Notes: a model not told the origin generated them from the letters alone. A stretch of DNA of 64,000 nucleotides from a bacterium (GCA_020350725.1 CP070719.1:1744757-1808756), one strand, 5' to 3'. Positions 44,827 through 55,159 are shown, counted from the first letter of the stretch. A program made the numbers and translations.

Positions 44827-46557
44827 TCACGCCTCCTTTCCGGGCAACAGGAGGTGGAAATGGCTGCCCTCCCCGAGCACGCTCTCGGCCCAAATGGTTC
44901 CTCCGTGCCTCTCCAGGATGACCCTGGCAATGGATAGCCCGAGGCCGATGCCGGTGGGTTTCGTTGTCAGGATGTCACCAAGCTGGCGGAACTTTTCGAA
45001 AATATGGGGAATTTCGGTATCCCGCATGCCCACACCCCTGTCGGACACAACGAACTCCATCCATCCATCGGGCGAAAATTCGACGATACGACCGAGACCC
45101 TCATGGCGGGCGTAATCGGGGACGGACGGCATCCGGTCGTGTCCGTAGCCACGGATCGCGATCGATGATCCCTCCGGAGAGAATTTTACCGCGTTATCGA
45201 GGAGCAGACCGAGCACCTTGACGAAGAGGGACCTGTCGCAGTACGCCTTCACACCCGATGCGGCGGACGTATCCCTGTCCACCTTCCTGCCACCAAGGAC
45301 CCCCTCCATGTCGGCCAGACAGGCCCCCACAAGGTCGTCGGCGGTGTACAGGCTCCGCTTCCACCTGACCCGTCCCGCCTCCAACCTGAACAGCTCCAGC
45401 ATCCTCTCCACCAGATGGTTCAACTGCCTGGCGGACCGCTCAAGCCGCTCCACGAAATTTTCCAGCGAGGCGCGATCTCCCTCCAGGTCAAGACCGTGGA
45501 TGAGGCTGGCGAATCCGATGATGGATGTGAGGGGGGTTTTAAGCTCATGGGAGATGTTCAGGATCAACTCGGTCTTGTCCTTATCCAGCCGGATCAGCTC
45601 CTGATGGGCTCTCTCCAGCGCCCCGGCCTTCTCCTCGAGGCCCTGGTAAAGGCGCGCGTTGTCAATGGCCATGGCGACCTGTGACGCCACCGTCCCCAGA
45701 AGATCGAGGTCGGACTCCTCGAAAACGGCTCCGCTGGTCTTGTTATTGGCATTGATGACGCCGAGCACCTTGTCGCCGCGGACGAGGGGGACGCAGAGGG
45801 CCGACTCGGTCCTGTACTGTTTCCTGTACCGGGACGGCTGAAACCTGTCGTGGTTGCTGATGTCGTTGATGAGCACCGGTTCCCCCGTTTCTGCCACGTA
45901 TCCGGAAATGCCCTTTCCCAAAGGCACCTGCGCTCTGCCGATCACGTCCTCCGGCAGGCCTATGGCGGCCATGACCGTAAGATGGTCTCCCTCCAGGACC
46001 ATGAGGGAGACGGTCTCGGCCTGCATGGTATCGGCGACGGCCTCGACCGTCTTCCGGAAAAGGACCTGGAGCATGTCCCGGCTCGAGGACTCTCCCAGAT
46101 GCCTGAGGGCCAGGAGCTCTCTTCCCCAGGAGTTCGAGCGGGCGACGATCTTCTCCTTCTCGAGGGTCTGCAGATATTGCTCGTAGGAACTGGTGACGGA
46201 CCGGAGCAGGCGGTCCGGTTCCACCGGTTTGTCGATAAAATCGTAGGCGCCGTTGCGCAGCATCTCCACAACGTCGTCGAAGGACTTCCTGGAGCTCATA
46301 CAGATGACGGGTTTGAGCCCGTCTTTCCCCTTTATCTCCTTGAGCAGATCGATTCCCGACATGTCTTCCATGACAATGTCGGTCACCACCACGTCCCAAT
46401 CACCCTGACGGAAAAGGGAAAGCGCCTGCGTTCCTCCGCCGGCACCCGCGACCTCAAGGCCGGCCTCCTTCAGGATATCGCAGACAGCTTTCAGGATGAG
46501 CTTGTCGTCATCAACGACCAGGATCCTCGGTCTGATTCCGGGTTTACCTTTCTCCAA
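44827..46557 (-). CDS. Receiver-GAF-histidine kinase hybrid signalling protein
   Basis: The 576-residue cytoplasmic protein has an N-terminal receiver domain (about 10-125; acidic pocket D16-D18, phospho-acceptor D60 in VVVTDIVMED, Lys in DKPVEP). A GAF domain follows (about 155-315, with LGKGISGYVAETGEP and VPLVRGDKVLGVINA). Next are a coiled linker and a HisKA domain with phospho-histidine in NISHELKTPLTS (about 348-359). The ATPase domain has N-box LLLDNAVKFS, DRGVGM and TGIGLGLSIA. No transmembrane segment or signal peptide is visible. It has no obvious partner regulator next door. Signal and target are unknown. Confidence 0.92.
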   Translation of the reverse strand: MEKGKPGIRPRILVVDDDKLILKAVCDILKEAGLEVAGAGGGTQALSLFRQGDWDVVVTDIVMEDMSGIDLLKEIKGKDGLKPVICMSSRKSFDDVVEMLRNGAYDFIDKPVEPDRLLRSVTSSYEQYLQTLEKEKIVARSNSWGRELLALRHLGESSSRDMLQVLFRKTVEAVADTMQAETVSLMVLEGDHLTVMAAIGLPEDVIGRAQVPLGKGISGYVAETGEPVLINDISNHDRFQPSRYRKQYRTESALCVPLVRGDKVLGVINANNKTSGAVFEESDLDLLGTVASQVAMAIDNARLYQGLEEKAGALERAHQELIRLDKDKTELILNISHELKTPLTSIIGFASLIHGLDLEGDRASLENFVERLERSARQLNHLVERMLELFRLEAGRVRWKRSLYTADDLVGACLADMEGVLGGRKVDRDTSAASGVKAYCDRSLFVKVLGLLLDNAVKFSPEGSSIAIRGYGHDRMPSVPDYARHEGLGRIVEFSPDGWMEFVVSDRGVGMRDTEIPHIFEKFRQLGDILTTKPTGIGLGLSIARVILERHGGTIWAESVLGEGSHFHLLLPGKEA

Positions 46558-46566
46558 GAGTCCCGC

Positions 46567-49191
46567 CTACACAGCAGCGCCGCAGCACTTTTTGTACTTC
46601 TTTCCTGAACCGCACGGACAGGGCTGGTTTCTCCCCACCTTGACCCCTTCCCTTTTGACCGTCTTGGGCTTCTCCCCGCTCTCCGGGCTGCCTCCCCGAC
46701 CCAGGAAGACCCGTTGCTCCTTCCTCCTGGGAAGGTCGTCCTCATCACGGCTGATCTGGACCAGAAAGAGGGTCTTGACCGTCTCCTCCCGGACCCGGTC
46801 GGTCATGAGCTCAAACATACCGTAACCCTCGATCTTGTATTCGGAGAGGGGATCTCTCTGGCCGTATCCCCTGAGGCCGATGCCCTCCCGCAGCTGATCC
46901 ATGTTATACAGGTGATCCTTCCATTGGGCATCGAGGATCTGGAGGAGGAAGATCTTCTCCAGCCGCCTCATCAGATCGGCACCGAACTCCTCCTCCCTTT
47001 CCCTGTATCTTTCGAAGGCCGCGTCTCTGATGACCTGGACGAAGGATTCCCTGTCCGGCGATGCGGCGGCCCCATCGGGGCGGAATCCGAATACGGTGAA
47101 GAACCGATCTGAGAGGCCATCGACATCCCATTCGTCCCTGTGCGCCCTTGGATCGGCATAGACGTCGAGGATCTCGTCGATGGTCTCCTCGACCATGTCC
47201 CGAACCCATTCGTGGAGGTCTTCCGCGCTCAGGATCTCACGTCTCTGGCCGTATATGACCTCCCTCTGCATGTTCATGACGTCGTCGTATTCGAGGAGGT
47301 GCTTCCTGATATCGAAATTGTGTCCTTCCACCTTGGCCTGGGCGTTCTCTATGGCTTTTGTCACCATCCTGTTCTCGATGGGCTGACCCTCCGTCATGCC
47401 CAGCCGCTCCATCAGACCCGAGATCCTGTCGGACCCGAAGATCCTCATCAGATCGTCCTCCAGGCTGAGATAGAACCTGGAACTGCCCGGGTCCCCCTGG
47501 CGTCCGGAACGTCCGCGAAGCTGGTTATCTATCCGGCGGCTCTCGTGACGCTCGGTGCCGATGATATGCAGGCCGCCGGCCTGGAGGACGCCATTTCTCC
47601 CCTCATCGCAGACGGGTTTGAGCTCCTCGAGCATCTGAATGAATTTGTCCCCTTCCTCACCGCCTGCACGGTTCCGGGCGAGGAACTCCGGGTTGCCGCC
47701 GAGGACGATGTCCGTCCCCCTGCCGGCCATGTTGGTGGCGATGGTAACGGCCCCATGGCGGCCCGCCTGGGCAATGATCTCGGCCTCCCTTTCATGGTGC
47801 TTTGCGTTCAGGACATGGTGGGGGATGGCCTCCCTCTTGAGCATTCTTGAGAGCAGCTCGGAGTTCTCAATGGAAGTGGTTCCCACCAGGACGGGCTGGC
47901 CCCTTTGATGGCAGTCCAGGATCTCCTCGACGACGGCCTGATATTTCTCCCGCTTTGTCCGGTAGATGATGTCGGGAAAGTCAACCCGGATCATGGGCAT
48001 GTGCGTGGGTATGACGATAACGTCCAGTTTGTAGGTCTTGTTGAACTCGGCGGCCTCGGTGTCCGCGGTGCCGGTCATGCCGGCCAGCTTGTTGTACATC
48101 CTGAAATAGTTCTGGAAGGTGATGGATGCCAGGGTCTGGTTTTCGCTCTCGATCCTGACGTTCTCCTTGGCCTCCAGGGCCTGATGGAGACCGCCGCTGT
48201 ACCTCCTTCCCGGCATCAGCCTTCCGGTGAACTCATCCACTATGATGACCTGGTTGTCCTTCACCACGTAGTCCACGTCCCTCTTGAAGAGGGTGTGGGC
48301 CCTCAGAGCCTGCTGGACGTGGTGGTTGATCTCGATGTTGCCGGGCTCGTAGAGGTTCTCAACGCCGAGGAGCCTCTCCACCCGCTCGACACCTTCCTCC
48401 GAGAGGATGACGCTCCGTGCTTTCTCGTCGATGCTGAAATGGAGCTCCGTTTTGAGCCTGGGGATGATCTTGTCGATCGTATAGTATTTCTCGGTGGACT
48501 CTTCCGATGGACCGGATATGATAAGAGGGGTCCTGGCCTCGTCGATGAGGATGCTGTCCACCTCGTCCACGATGGCGTAGTTCAACTCCCTCTGGACATA
48601 ATCCTCGAGGTGGAACTTCATGTTGTCCCTGAGGTAATCGAAACCGAACTCGTTATTCGTCCCGAAGGTGACGTCGGCGGCATAGGCGCTCTTCCTCTCC
48701 GCATCACCCATCTGATTCAGGATCAGCCCCACTTCAAGACCGAGGAAGCGATAGATGGTCCCCATCCATTCGCTGTCCCGCGTGGCGAGGTAATCGTTCA
48801 CCGTCACGATGTGGACACCGCTGCCGGTGAGCGAGTTGAGATATACAGGGAGGGTGGCAACCAGCGTTTTGCCCTCACCCGTTTTCATCTCAGCGATCCT
48901 GCCTTCGTGGAGGAATATCCCTCCCACGATCTGGACATCGAAGTGCCTCATGTCCAGAAGCCGTCTCCCCACCTCCCTGACCACGGCAAAAGTCTCGGGG
49001 ATGAGATCATCCAGAGGTTCACCCCTGTCCAGCCTCGACCGGAACTCACCCGTCTTCGCTCGCAGTTGATCGTCCTCCAGCTGTTTAATGGAGTTTTCCA
49101 ATCCATTGACCCTGTCGAGGATCGCCCTGACCCTCTTCAGTTCTCTTTCGTTCTTGCTTCCGAATACCTTGCGGCCGATGGCGTTTAACAT
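46567..49191 (-). CDS. secA: Protein translocase ATPase SecA
   Basis: SecA drives proteins through SecYEG. The 874-residue protein has the DEAD-like motor with [11 protein letters not shown] (about 102-112), the [20 protein letters not shown] segment, the preprotein cross-linking region, and NMAGRGTDI. The RSGRQGDPG motif, scaffold and wing domains follow. The C-terminal zinc-binding SEC-C tail ([13 protein letters not shown]) contacts SecB and phospholipid. Lengths and motif order are those of a single canonical SecA. It starts ATG 49191 with an upstream candidate promoter and is followed nine bases later by the signalling kinase. Confidence 0.97.
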   Translation of the reverse strand: MLNAIGRKVFGSKNERELKRVRAILDRVNGLENSIKQLEDDQLRAKTGEFRSRLDRGEPLDDLIPETFAVVREVGRRLLDMRHFDVQIVGGIFLHEGRIAEMKTGEGKTLVATLPVYLNSLTGSGVHIVTVNDYLATRDSEWMGTIYRFLGLEVGLILNQMGDAERKSAYAADVTFGTNNEFGFDYLRDNMKFHLEDYVQRELNYAIVDEVDSILIDEARTPLIISGPSEESTEKYYTIDKIIPRLKTELHFSIDEKARSVILSEEGVERVERLLGVENLYEPGNIEINHHVQQALRAHTLFKRDVDYVVKDNQVIIVDEFTGRLMPGRRYSGGLHQALEAKENVRIESENQTLASITFQNYFRMYNKLAGMTGTADTEAAEFNKTYKLDVIVIPTHMPMIRVDFPDIIYRTKREKYQAVVEEILDCHQRGQPVLVGTTSIENSELLSRMLKREAIPHHVLNAKHHEREAEIIAQAGRHGAVTIATNMAGRGTDIVLGGNPEFLARNRAGGEEGDKFIQMLEELKPVCDEGRNGVLQAGGLHIIGTERHESRRIDNQLRGRSGRQGDPGSSRFYLSLEDDLMRIFGSDRISGLMERLGMTEGQPIENRMVTKAIENAQAKVEGHNFDIRKHLLEYDDVMNMQREVIYGQRREILSAEDLHEWVRDMVEETIDEILDVYADPRAHRDEWDVDGLSDRFFTVFGFRPDGAAASPDRESFVQVIRDAAFERYREREEEFGADLMRRLEKIFLLQILDAQWKDHLYNMDQLREGIGLRGYGQRDPLSEYKIEGYGMFELMTDRVREETVKTLFLVQISRDEDDLPRRKEQRVFLGRGGSPESGEKPKTVKREGVKVGRNQPCPCGSGKKYKKCCGAAV

Positions 49192-49372
49192 GATGTCCTT
49201 TCGAAATAGGATCAGAATGCAGGAGTCAGAAGTCGGGAGTAGGGAAACATTCTCACATGTATATAATAATCAGGAAATCGCCACGCGCAACACGACTGTG
49301 AGCCGGAAGACAGCAACAGGCATCTACGGTATGTCCTGAGCCATTGCTCATGATTTCTCTCTCCTGCCTTTT
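49192..49372 (-). promoter_or_regulatory. secA upstream region with candidate promoter
   Basis: On the minus strand TTGCGC (49290-49285) and TATTAT (49268-49263) are 16 bases apart; the -10 matches the consensus in five of six positions. The stretch 49210-49245 carries B-type words (GGAGTCAGAAGTCGGGAGTA). AT-rich sequence around 49255-49275 fits a promoter. The rest of the spacer shows nothing else. Confidence 0.4.
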
Positions 49373-49406
49373 AAAAAAAAAGCCCCGAAAGTACCTCTTC
49401 CGGGGC
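49373..49406 (-). terminator. Intrinsic terminator after the M23 peptidase gene
   Basis: On the minus strand the stem GCCCCG / CGGGGC, with a purine-rich 13-base loop, is followed by nine T residues. It lies 35 bases after the peptidase stop codon and separates that unit from secA. Confidence 0.85.
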
Positions 49407-49441
49407 CGGATTCAAATTCATGATACCGGACGGGCAGGTGG

Positions 49442-50353
49442 TCAGTTGAGGATGTACCTCATGGGATTCACGGGCACACCGTTGACGGCGACCTCATAGT
49501 GCAGGTGAGGACCGGTACTGCGGCCCGTGTTGCCAACCCTGGCGATGATCTCTCCCCGGTCGACCTTCTGACCGACCTTGACCTCCATGGTGGAGCAGTG
49601 GGCGTACTTGGTGATGATACCGTATCCGTGATCGATCACCACCACGTTACCGAACCCTCCCTCACGTCCGGTGAACAGTACGAGGCCGTCCGCTGGGGCG
49701 ATGATGGCCGTACCGGTGCGGGTCGCCACGTCAACGCCCTTGTGCATCTCCCTCCTGCCGGTGAACGGAGAGGTGCGATAGCCGAACCCGGAGGTCTTCC
49801 AGCCCTTGGCGGGCCAGATGGACGGGGTGGAGGCCAGGAGGGATTTCTGATCCTCGAGGTATTCCACGAGTTCCTGGAAGCTCCTCTCCTGAATATCCGC
49901 CTCGGTCTGGAGCCTGGCGATGCCGGTCTTCATGCTGTTGATGAGCCCCTGGTCCTGGAAGGAAAGCTCGGACTCCATGGGATTGAACGGCTCAGAATCC
50001 TCGCCGCCGATCCCCATGACCTGTTCCGGGTAGACGACACCATCCAGATCCGCCATCACCCTCAGCTTGGTGTCGAAATGCCGAAGCCGGGTCATCTCTG
50101 ACTGCAGGTCGTCAATGGATTTTGAAAAGGCCAAGAGCTGCTGTTTCTGCTGCCTGGCCTCCAAACGGAGGCGCTCCATCTCACCGACCATCTGCTTGAC
50201 GTTGAAATAGTCCGCCAGGATGTAGCCTGTGCTGAGAATAACAACAACGGCAATACCGAGCAGAGACCGGACCAGGACCTTCGGCACATGATACCGACGG
50301 ACCTTGGTGGTCTCATCGGGCACGATCATAACCGTATATTTTTTATTTCTCAC
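49442..50353 (-). CDS. M23-family (LytM) peptidoglycan endopeptidase, membrane-anchored
   Basis: The 303-residue protein has a basic N-terminus (KKYTVMIVPDETTKVRRY), one transmembrane segment (about 27-48), a coiled-coil region (about 55-100) and a C-terminal LytM/M23 domain. Zinc ligands are in HKGVD and HLHYEV, with GFGNVVVIDHGYGI between. Such proteins cleave peptide cross-links or activate amidases during growth and division. GTG 50353 is chosen because homologues start with this KYTVMIVP block and GGGGAGA lies upstream; another GTG six codons earlier is possible. It ends at a good terminator. No FtsX/FtsE genes are near. Confidence 0.9.
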   Translation of the reverse strand: MRNKKYTVMIVPDETTKVRRYHVPKVLVRSLLGIAVVVILSTGYILADYFNVKQMVGEMERLRLEARQQKQQLLAFSKSIDDLQSEMTRLRHFDTKLRVMADLDGVVYPEQVMGIGGEDSEPFNPMESELSFQDQGLINSMKTGIARLQTEADIQERSFQELVEYLEDQKSLLASTPSIWPAKGWKTSGFGYRTSPFTGRREMHKGVDVATRTGTAIIAPADGLVLFTGREGGFGNVVVIDHGYGIITKYAHCSTMEVKVGQKVDRGEIIARVGNTGRSTGPHLHYEVAVNGVPVNPMRYILN

Positions 50354-50467
50354 CGAGCAAACTCTCCCCACGGAAGCCTATTTGCAACCCATATTCCCAA
50401 CCCAATTGAAAAACGCGGAAATTTCGACAAAAACTAACATAACAAACGCCAGAATGCAAGCCATCTG

Positions 50468-51802
50468 TCATTTACCCGAGATCACCACCGACTCCGCCAC
50501 CAGGCTCGGAGAGCCTACAGACCCGTAAAAAGTGAGGTCGTCCCCGACGGCTGCAATGGACGAAAACAGGTCAAAGATATTGCCGCTGACTGTCCCGTTC
50601 CGGAACGGCCGCACCCGTTCGCCATCCCGGAGGACGTATCCGGATACACCCAGGGAAAAGTCCCCGCTCACCCTGTCAGCCGTGTGAACGCCCATGAGAC
50701 TGACCAGCTGAACGCTCGTGCCGGGAGGCCCTCCACCCCATGGGGAGGACCCTCCCCGGAGGATGAGGTTCGTTGTTCCCGGCACCGGATGCGCCGAGAG
50801 TGACGACCTGAATCCGTTGCCGGTCGGCTCCGTCCCCTCCTTCGCCGAGGTCTTCAGAGAGTGGAGAAAACCCCTGACGACCCCCTCCTCGACCAGCTGC
50901 CGGGGACGGGGAGGGACGCGCTCGTCATCGAAGGGGACAGTTCCCACTCCGCCGGTTACAGTGCCGTCATCGGTCAGGGTCAGGGCGGGCGAGAATACCC
51001 TGTCACCGATCCTGCCGGCCAGGCGGGATCGTCCTTTCTGAACTTCCTCGGCGGAGAAGGAAGACGCGAGCACGCCCAGAAAACTGACGGCGGTCCGGGG
51101 GGGAAGCACGGCCGGGTAACGACCTGAATCCGGCTGATCCCCGCCGAGAAGGCCGACGGCTTCCGCCGCCGCGGCCCCACCCACATCCTTCGGAGAAAGG
51201 TCCCCGAATCGCCTGGATACCCGGTATTCGTATCCGGTCTGAGAGGCTCCACCCTTTTCGGCAATGGCCTGCACCCCTATTGAATACTGGACATCCTCAT
51301 AGGACCAGACCTCACCCCCGGATGATATGGCCGACGTTCGGTAGCCCTCTGAGTAGGACGGTTTATAGGCCTTGGTGATCGACCTGTCGCTTTCCAGGAC
51401 GGCCCTTTCCACGGCCAGGGCAACGGCTACTTTCCTGTCGATGGCCAGATCGATGCCGGTCAGGTCGAAGATGTCCTCGGCGCGGCCAGGCTGGGACGAG
51501 GTGGAGAAGCGGTTCTCATGGGAGGGCGAGAGGAGTTTCGCTCCGGCGACGGCGTCCGCGACCATTTTGCCGATCCCTTCCTCACCCGGTTCGGTGGCAT
51601 AGGCGAAGCCCATTCGCCCGTCGACGATGACGCGCAGAGCCGCCGACACCTCCGTTGTCCGTCTCATTCCCTCGGTCCTGCCTTCTTTGACCTCGATCAG
51701 GAGGTTCCGGGAGGATCGTGCTATCGCCTCGGCCCGTTCGGCCCCCGCTATAACGGCCCGTTCTTCCAGTCGAGCCACGAGATCTTTCAGTTCAGAGGAC
51801 AA
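50468..51802 (-). CDS. pmbA: TldD/PmbA-family metallopeptidase-like protein (TldE/PmbA branch)
   Basis: The 444-residue protein matches the TldE/PmbA subunit, which pairs with TldD to degrade unfolded peptides and to mature microcin B17 or CcdA in E. coli. Support comes from the N-terminal RSSRNLLIEVKEGRTEGMRRTTE, the middle YRTSAISSGGEVWSYEDVQY, and the C-terminal TNLILRGGSSPWGG and GDFSLGVSGYVLRDGE. It lacks the HExxxH zinc motif of TldD, as expected for this branch. TldD itself is not in the window. The start is a TTG (51802) with GGAGG seven bases upstream. It follows the acetyltransferase by 88 bases. Confidence 0.9.
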   Translation of the reverse strand: MSSELKDLVARLEERAVIAGAERAEAIARSSRNLLIEVKEGRTEGMRRTTEVSAALRVIVDGRMGFAYATEPGEEGIGKMVADAVAGAKLLSPSHENRFSTSSQPGRAEDIFDLTGIDLAIDRKVAVALAVERAVLESDRSITKAYKPSYSEGYRTSAISSGGEVWSYEDVQYSIGVQAIAEKGGASQTGYEYRVSRRFGDLSPKDVGGAAAAEAVGLLGGDQPDSGRYPAVLPPRTAVSFLGVLASSFSAEEVQKGRSRLAGRIGDRVFSPALTLTDDGTVTGGVGTVPFDDERVPPRPRQLVEEGVVRGFLHSLKTSAKEGTEPTGNGFRSSLSAHPVPGTTNLILRGGSSPWGGGPPGTSVQLVSLMGVHTADRVSGDFSLGVSGYVLRDGERVRPFRNGTVSGNIFDLFSSIAAVGDDLTFYGSVGSPSLVAESVVISGK

Positions 51803-51890
51803 TTTTCAACCTCCAGGGACCGCTGTGGTCATCAGAGAAAACAGGCGTCGGCTGCGAAATGACCCTCATGACGCTTCCACCGTGACTCGA

Positions 51891-52361
51891 TCAGGGCACC
51901 TGCAGCATGACAGCGTCTTCCTCGCAGTTGGGGAACTGGGGACACTTCAGACAGTCCCCCCATACCTTGTGGGGAAGGCTCTCCTTCGCTATCTTATCGA
52001 AGCCCAGTCCCTCGAAGAAACCCGGCCTGTAGGTGAGGGCGTACACCCTGGCGATCCCGAGGTCCTTTGCCTCATCGACACACGCCTTGACCAGGGCCTT
52101 GCCGATGCCGGAACCCTGGCATTCGGCCGCCACCGCCAGAGAGCGCACCTCGGCCAGATCTTCCCAGTTCACGTGAAGCGCCGAACACCCCACGACCCGT
52201 CCCTGGATCTCGGCCACAAAGAAATCCCTGATACCTTCGTACAGTTCACTGCGGGAACGGCCCAGCATCTCCCCCTGCGAGGCGTAATGGTTGACAAGCC
52301 CATGGATGACCGGGACGTCCGTGATGCGTGCCTTCCTGATCTCATGCTTTGCCCAAGCCAA
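51891..52361 (-). CDS. argA: Short GNAT-type N-acetylglutamate synthase
   Basis: The 156-residue GNAT acetyltransferase resembles the short stand-alone N-acetylglutamate synthases that start arginine synthesis in several Deltaproteobacteria and actinobacteria. Seen are ITDVPVIHGLVNHYASQGEM, RSRSELYEGIRDFFVAE, the acetyl-CoA loop AECQGSGIGKALV, YRPGFFEGLGF, and a C-terminal LPHKVWGDCLKCPQFPNC with three cysteines typical of this branch. The likely start is TTG 52361, inside the end of recN and preceded by GGAGGAGA. A frame 60 bases longer is deep inside recN. argJ lies 7 kb away on the same strand, consistent with an acetyl-cycle role. Confidence 0.85.
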   Translation of the reverse strand: MAWAKHEIRKARITDVPVIHGLVNHYASQGEMLGRSRSELYEGIRDFFVAEIQGRVVGCSALHVNWEDLAEVRSLAVAAECQGSGIGKALVKACVDEAKDLGIARVYALTYRPGFFEGLGFDKIAKESLPHKVWGDCLKCPQFPNCEEDAVMLQVP

Positions 52362-53925
52362 CGGTCTCCTCCAGCAGCTCTTTGGCTGACTCGATGACGC
52401 TCGGTGTGATCTCCATTCCACCCATCATCCTTGCCAGTTCCCTGATCCTCTCCTCACCGCCCAGGTATCTGATCTCCACCACCGTCCTGTTACCGGCCTG
52501 GCTCTTCTCCACCAGGATGTGATGATCGGCGAAGGCGGCGACAGGAGCGAGATGGGTGACGCACAGAACCTGGTGGTGCTGCGAGATCTCCTTGAGCTTT
52601 CGGCCCAGGACCCCGGCCACCCGTCCCCCTATTCCCGAGTCGATCTCATCGAAGACGAGTGTCGGGATCGCGTCACCGCCGGCCAGGATCCTCTTCAGGG
52701 CCAGCATAACGCGGGAAAGTTCCCCGCCGGAAGCTATTTTCCTCAGGGGCATCAGAGGTTCACCCGGGTTGGGAGAGATGAGGAACTCGACGCTGTCCCA
52801 ACCGCCCGGACCATGCGGGGCCTCCTCCAGACTTATGGAAAATCTGACCTTCTCCATGGCCAGGTCTTTCAGCTCCACCTGCACCGCTCTCTCGAAATCG
52901 GCTATGGCGGACCTCCTTCCTTCCCTGAGAGACTCGGCCAGCTTCTCCAGAGCCTCCCCCAGTTCCGCCTCCCGGCGGCGCAGAGATCCCTCGTCCTCCT
53001 CGGCTGTACCCAGCCCCTCTAATTCCGACCTCGCCGAGTCCAGGAAGGCGAGGACCTCGGCAATGGTGGGGCCGTACTTCTTCTTGAGACCGGCCATGAG
53101 AGCCAGCCTCTCGGAAACCTGGATTAGACGGTCCGGATCCGCCTGGACTTTGCCTCCGTAATCTCTCAGGAGATGGGCCGCCTCCTCCATCTGGGCGAGA
53201 GATGAGCCCAGCAGATCAGCCGCCTCAGCCAGCCGGCTGTCGATCTCGACAAGGGAACGCAGGCTGGAGGCGGCCCTGCCCACACCGTCCGCGAGAGAGG
53301 AGTCGGCCTGGTAGAGGGTGTCGAGCACCTCGCCTGTCGTGAGAAGCAGCCGTTCGGCGGAGGCCAGAACCCGCTCCTCGTCCTTCAGATCCTCCTCCTC
53401 TCCCTGGTCAAGAGCCGCCGATTCCAGTTCGCTGACGACGAACTGGAGGTAGTCCCTCCTGGCATGCCTTTCCCTTGCCCCTTCCTCCAACGACCTGATC
53501 CTTGCCGAGATCTCGGCCTTTTCCCTGAAAAGCACCTCGTGCCGGCCCCTGAGGTCACCGGTGCCGGCGAAGGAATCCAGGGCCGACAGGTGGGCCTGCG
53601 TCCTGAGCAGAGACTGGTGCTCATGCTGGCCGTGAAGGTCCACCAGTCCGTCACCGAGGTCCTTGAGGCGGGAAAGGGGTGAAAGGGAGCCGTCGATAAG
53701 GATCTTTCCCCTTCCCGTCCTCGGAATCTCCCTGCTGACGATGATCTCCCCGTTGTCGGGATCCCCTTCTTCCGTGCCGCCCGGAACGAGAAAGGATGCC
53801 TCCACCCTCGTCAGGGCCTCACCGGATCTGATCATTCCCGGATCGACCCTGTCCCCCAGGACCACCTGCAGGGCGTCAACGATGATGGATTTGCCGGCAC
53901 CCGTCTCACCGGTCAGAACGGTCAT
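52342..53925 (-). CDS. recN: DNA repair protein RecN (start codon not identifiable)
   Basis: RecN is an SMC-like ATPase that organises DNA ends in double-strand break repair. From the ATG at 53925 the 527 residues contain Walker A GETGAGKS, DLHGQHEHQSLL, coiled coils and the ABC signature region KIASGGELSRVMLALK, then LVFDEIDSGIGG. The family starts about 20 residues earlier, and the same frame does encode a typical RecN N-terminus upstream (LNHLNITAFALIDRLSLSFEKG, 53926-53991). But the frame has no ATG, GTG or TTG before a stop, and the codon where ATG is expected (53992-53994) is AAG. The true start may be non-standard, or the gene damaged. It overlaps argA. Confidence 0.85.
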   Translation of the reverse strand: MTVLTGETGAGKSIIVDALQVVLGDRVDPGMIRSGEALTRVEASFLVPGGTEEGDPDNGEIIVSREIPRTGRGKILIDGSLSPLSRLKDLGDGLVDLHGQHEHQSLLRTQAHLSALDSFAGTGDLRGRHEVLFREKAEISARIRSLEEGARERHARRDYLQFVVSELESAALDQGEEEDLKDEERVLASAERLLLTTGEVLDTLYQADSSLADGVGRAASSLRSLVEIDSRLAEAADLLGSSLAQMEEAAHLLRDYGGKVQADPDRLIQVSERLALMAGLKKKYGPTIAEVLAFLDSARSELEGLGTAEEDEGSLRRREAELGEALEKLAESLREGRRSAIADFERAVQVELKDLAMEKVRFSISLEEAPHGPGGWDSVEFLISPNPGEPLMPLRKIASGGELSRVMLALKRILAGGDAIPTLVFDEIDSGIGGRVAGVLGRKLKEISQHHQVLCVTHLAPVAAFADHHILVEKSQAGNRTVVEIRYLGGEERIRELARMMGGMEITPSVIESAKELLEETVGLGKA

Positions 53926-53995
53926 CCCCTTTTCGAAGGAAAGGGAAAGCCTGTCGATGAGGGCAAAGGCCGTGATGTTGAGATGGTTGAGCTTA

Positions 53996-54201
53996 GAATC
54001 CAGTAGTCAGTATTCAGTAGTCAGTAGAAAAACAAGCAATTCGGAACGTTTTTTTTACACAGTCTGAATTCGGTTGTATTAACTTATTAAAGAACACTGC
54101 TCGAGTAAACTTACAATTCTTCAATGGTTCTCTTCTGAATACTGAATCCTCATTTGTCTATTACAGAATCCGGCACTTAACTGGAGGATTCTAACTACAA
54201 A
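53996..54201. repeat. Repeat module between nadK and recN
   Basis: Starting at the 5' end of recN, the sequence reads ATCCAGTAGTCAGTATTCAG and TAGTCAGTAG (B), continues through an AT-rich centre, and ends with CTTCTGAATACTGAATCCTC (B', 54132-54151). The AT-rich centre has a TTTTTTTT run at 54049-54056. No gene, and no promoter I can support, is visible. Confidence 0.75.
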
Positions 54202-55071
54202 CTATCTTCTTCCCCAGTGCAGCTTCGCGCTCAGGACGTCGTAGAAACTCTTCGTCCCCGTCCTGACCAGCCTGACTCGGCTGGACGATTCCCTGATGCG
54301 GATGCTGTCATTGACGGACAATGAAGTCCCCTCCTGTCCGTCCAGGGTCAGGAACACCTTACCCGAATCGCTCACCAGGTGGAGTTCCACCTGCGAATTT
54401 CCAGGGAGGACCAAAGGCCTGTTGGTGATCGTGTGAGGGCATATGGGTGAGACGATGATAATGTCCATCGTCGGCACCACGATGGGCCCGCCCGCGGCCA
54501 GGGAATAGGCGGTGGAGCCCGTCGGCGTACTCACGATCAGACCGTCGGCCTTGTAGGTGGTCACCTCCTGTCCGTCCACCAGGGTCTCCAGGTCGATGAT
54601 GCGGGCGAGGGCTCCCTTGTTGATGACGACGTCGTTAAGGACCCGATAGGTCCCGATCACCCTGTCATCGCGGTGCAGCTCGACGTCAAGCCTCACCCTC
54701 TCCTCAATCCGGAACTGTCCGTCAAGTAATTTCTCAAGGGTGGGAAAGAGCTCCGAGATCCCCAGTTCTGTGAGGAAACCGAGGGAGCCAAGGTTGATAC
54801 CCAGGAGGGGCGTGTCCAGAGTCTCCACAAGACGGGCAACCGACAGCAGGGTTCCGTCTCCGCCCAGGACGAGAACGATATCCGCATTTTCCGGAACCCG
54901 CTCCCGGGGAACCGCACGCACATCGCCCCGGTAGGTCCCGTCGTAATCCTCCTGGACCGTGACAGAGAGCCCCTTGTCGACGAGCCATGGAACGAGCTGA
55001 TCCATGACGCTCTGGGCATGCGGGCTCGTTGTCTTGGTGATGATGCCTATTTTCCTGATCGTCTCCGTCAT
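54202..55071 (-). CDS. nadK: NAD kinase
   Basis: NadK phosphorylates NAD to NADP. The 289-residue protein has the GGDGTLL motif, the LGSLGFLTE loop, LNDVVINKG, and the conserved DGLIVSTPTGSTAYSLAAGGP. It has a basic N-terminus and no signal. The ATG at 55071 has a GGGGGG run upstream. Between it and tlyA is a 231-base spacer that contains a potential structured RNA. On its other side a repeat module separates it from recN. Confidence 0.95.
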   Translation of the reverse strand: MTETIRKIGIITKTTSPHAQSVMDQLVPWLVDKGLSVTVQEDYDGTYRGDVRAVPRERVPENADIVLVLGGDGTLLSVARLVETLDTPLLGINLGSLGFLTELGISELFPTLEKLLDGQFRIEERVRLDVELHRDDRVIGTYRVLNDVVINKGALARIIDLETLVDGQEVTTYKADGLIVSTPTGSTAYSLAAGGPIVVPTMDIIIVSPICPHTITNRPLVLPGNSQVELHLVSDSGKVFLTLDGQEGTSLSVNDSIRIRESSSRVRLVRTGTKSFYDVLSAKLHWGRR

Positions 55072-55159
55072 CCGATCGATCCCCCCGTATTTCGCTCCGG
55101 CTTAATCGGAGTTTCCGGTTTGCAGTTCCCGGGTTCCAGAAAACACTGACCGAGGAGTT

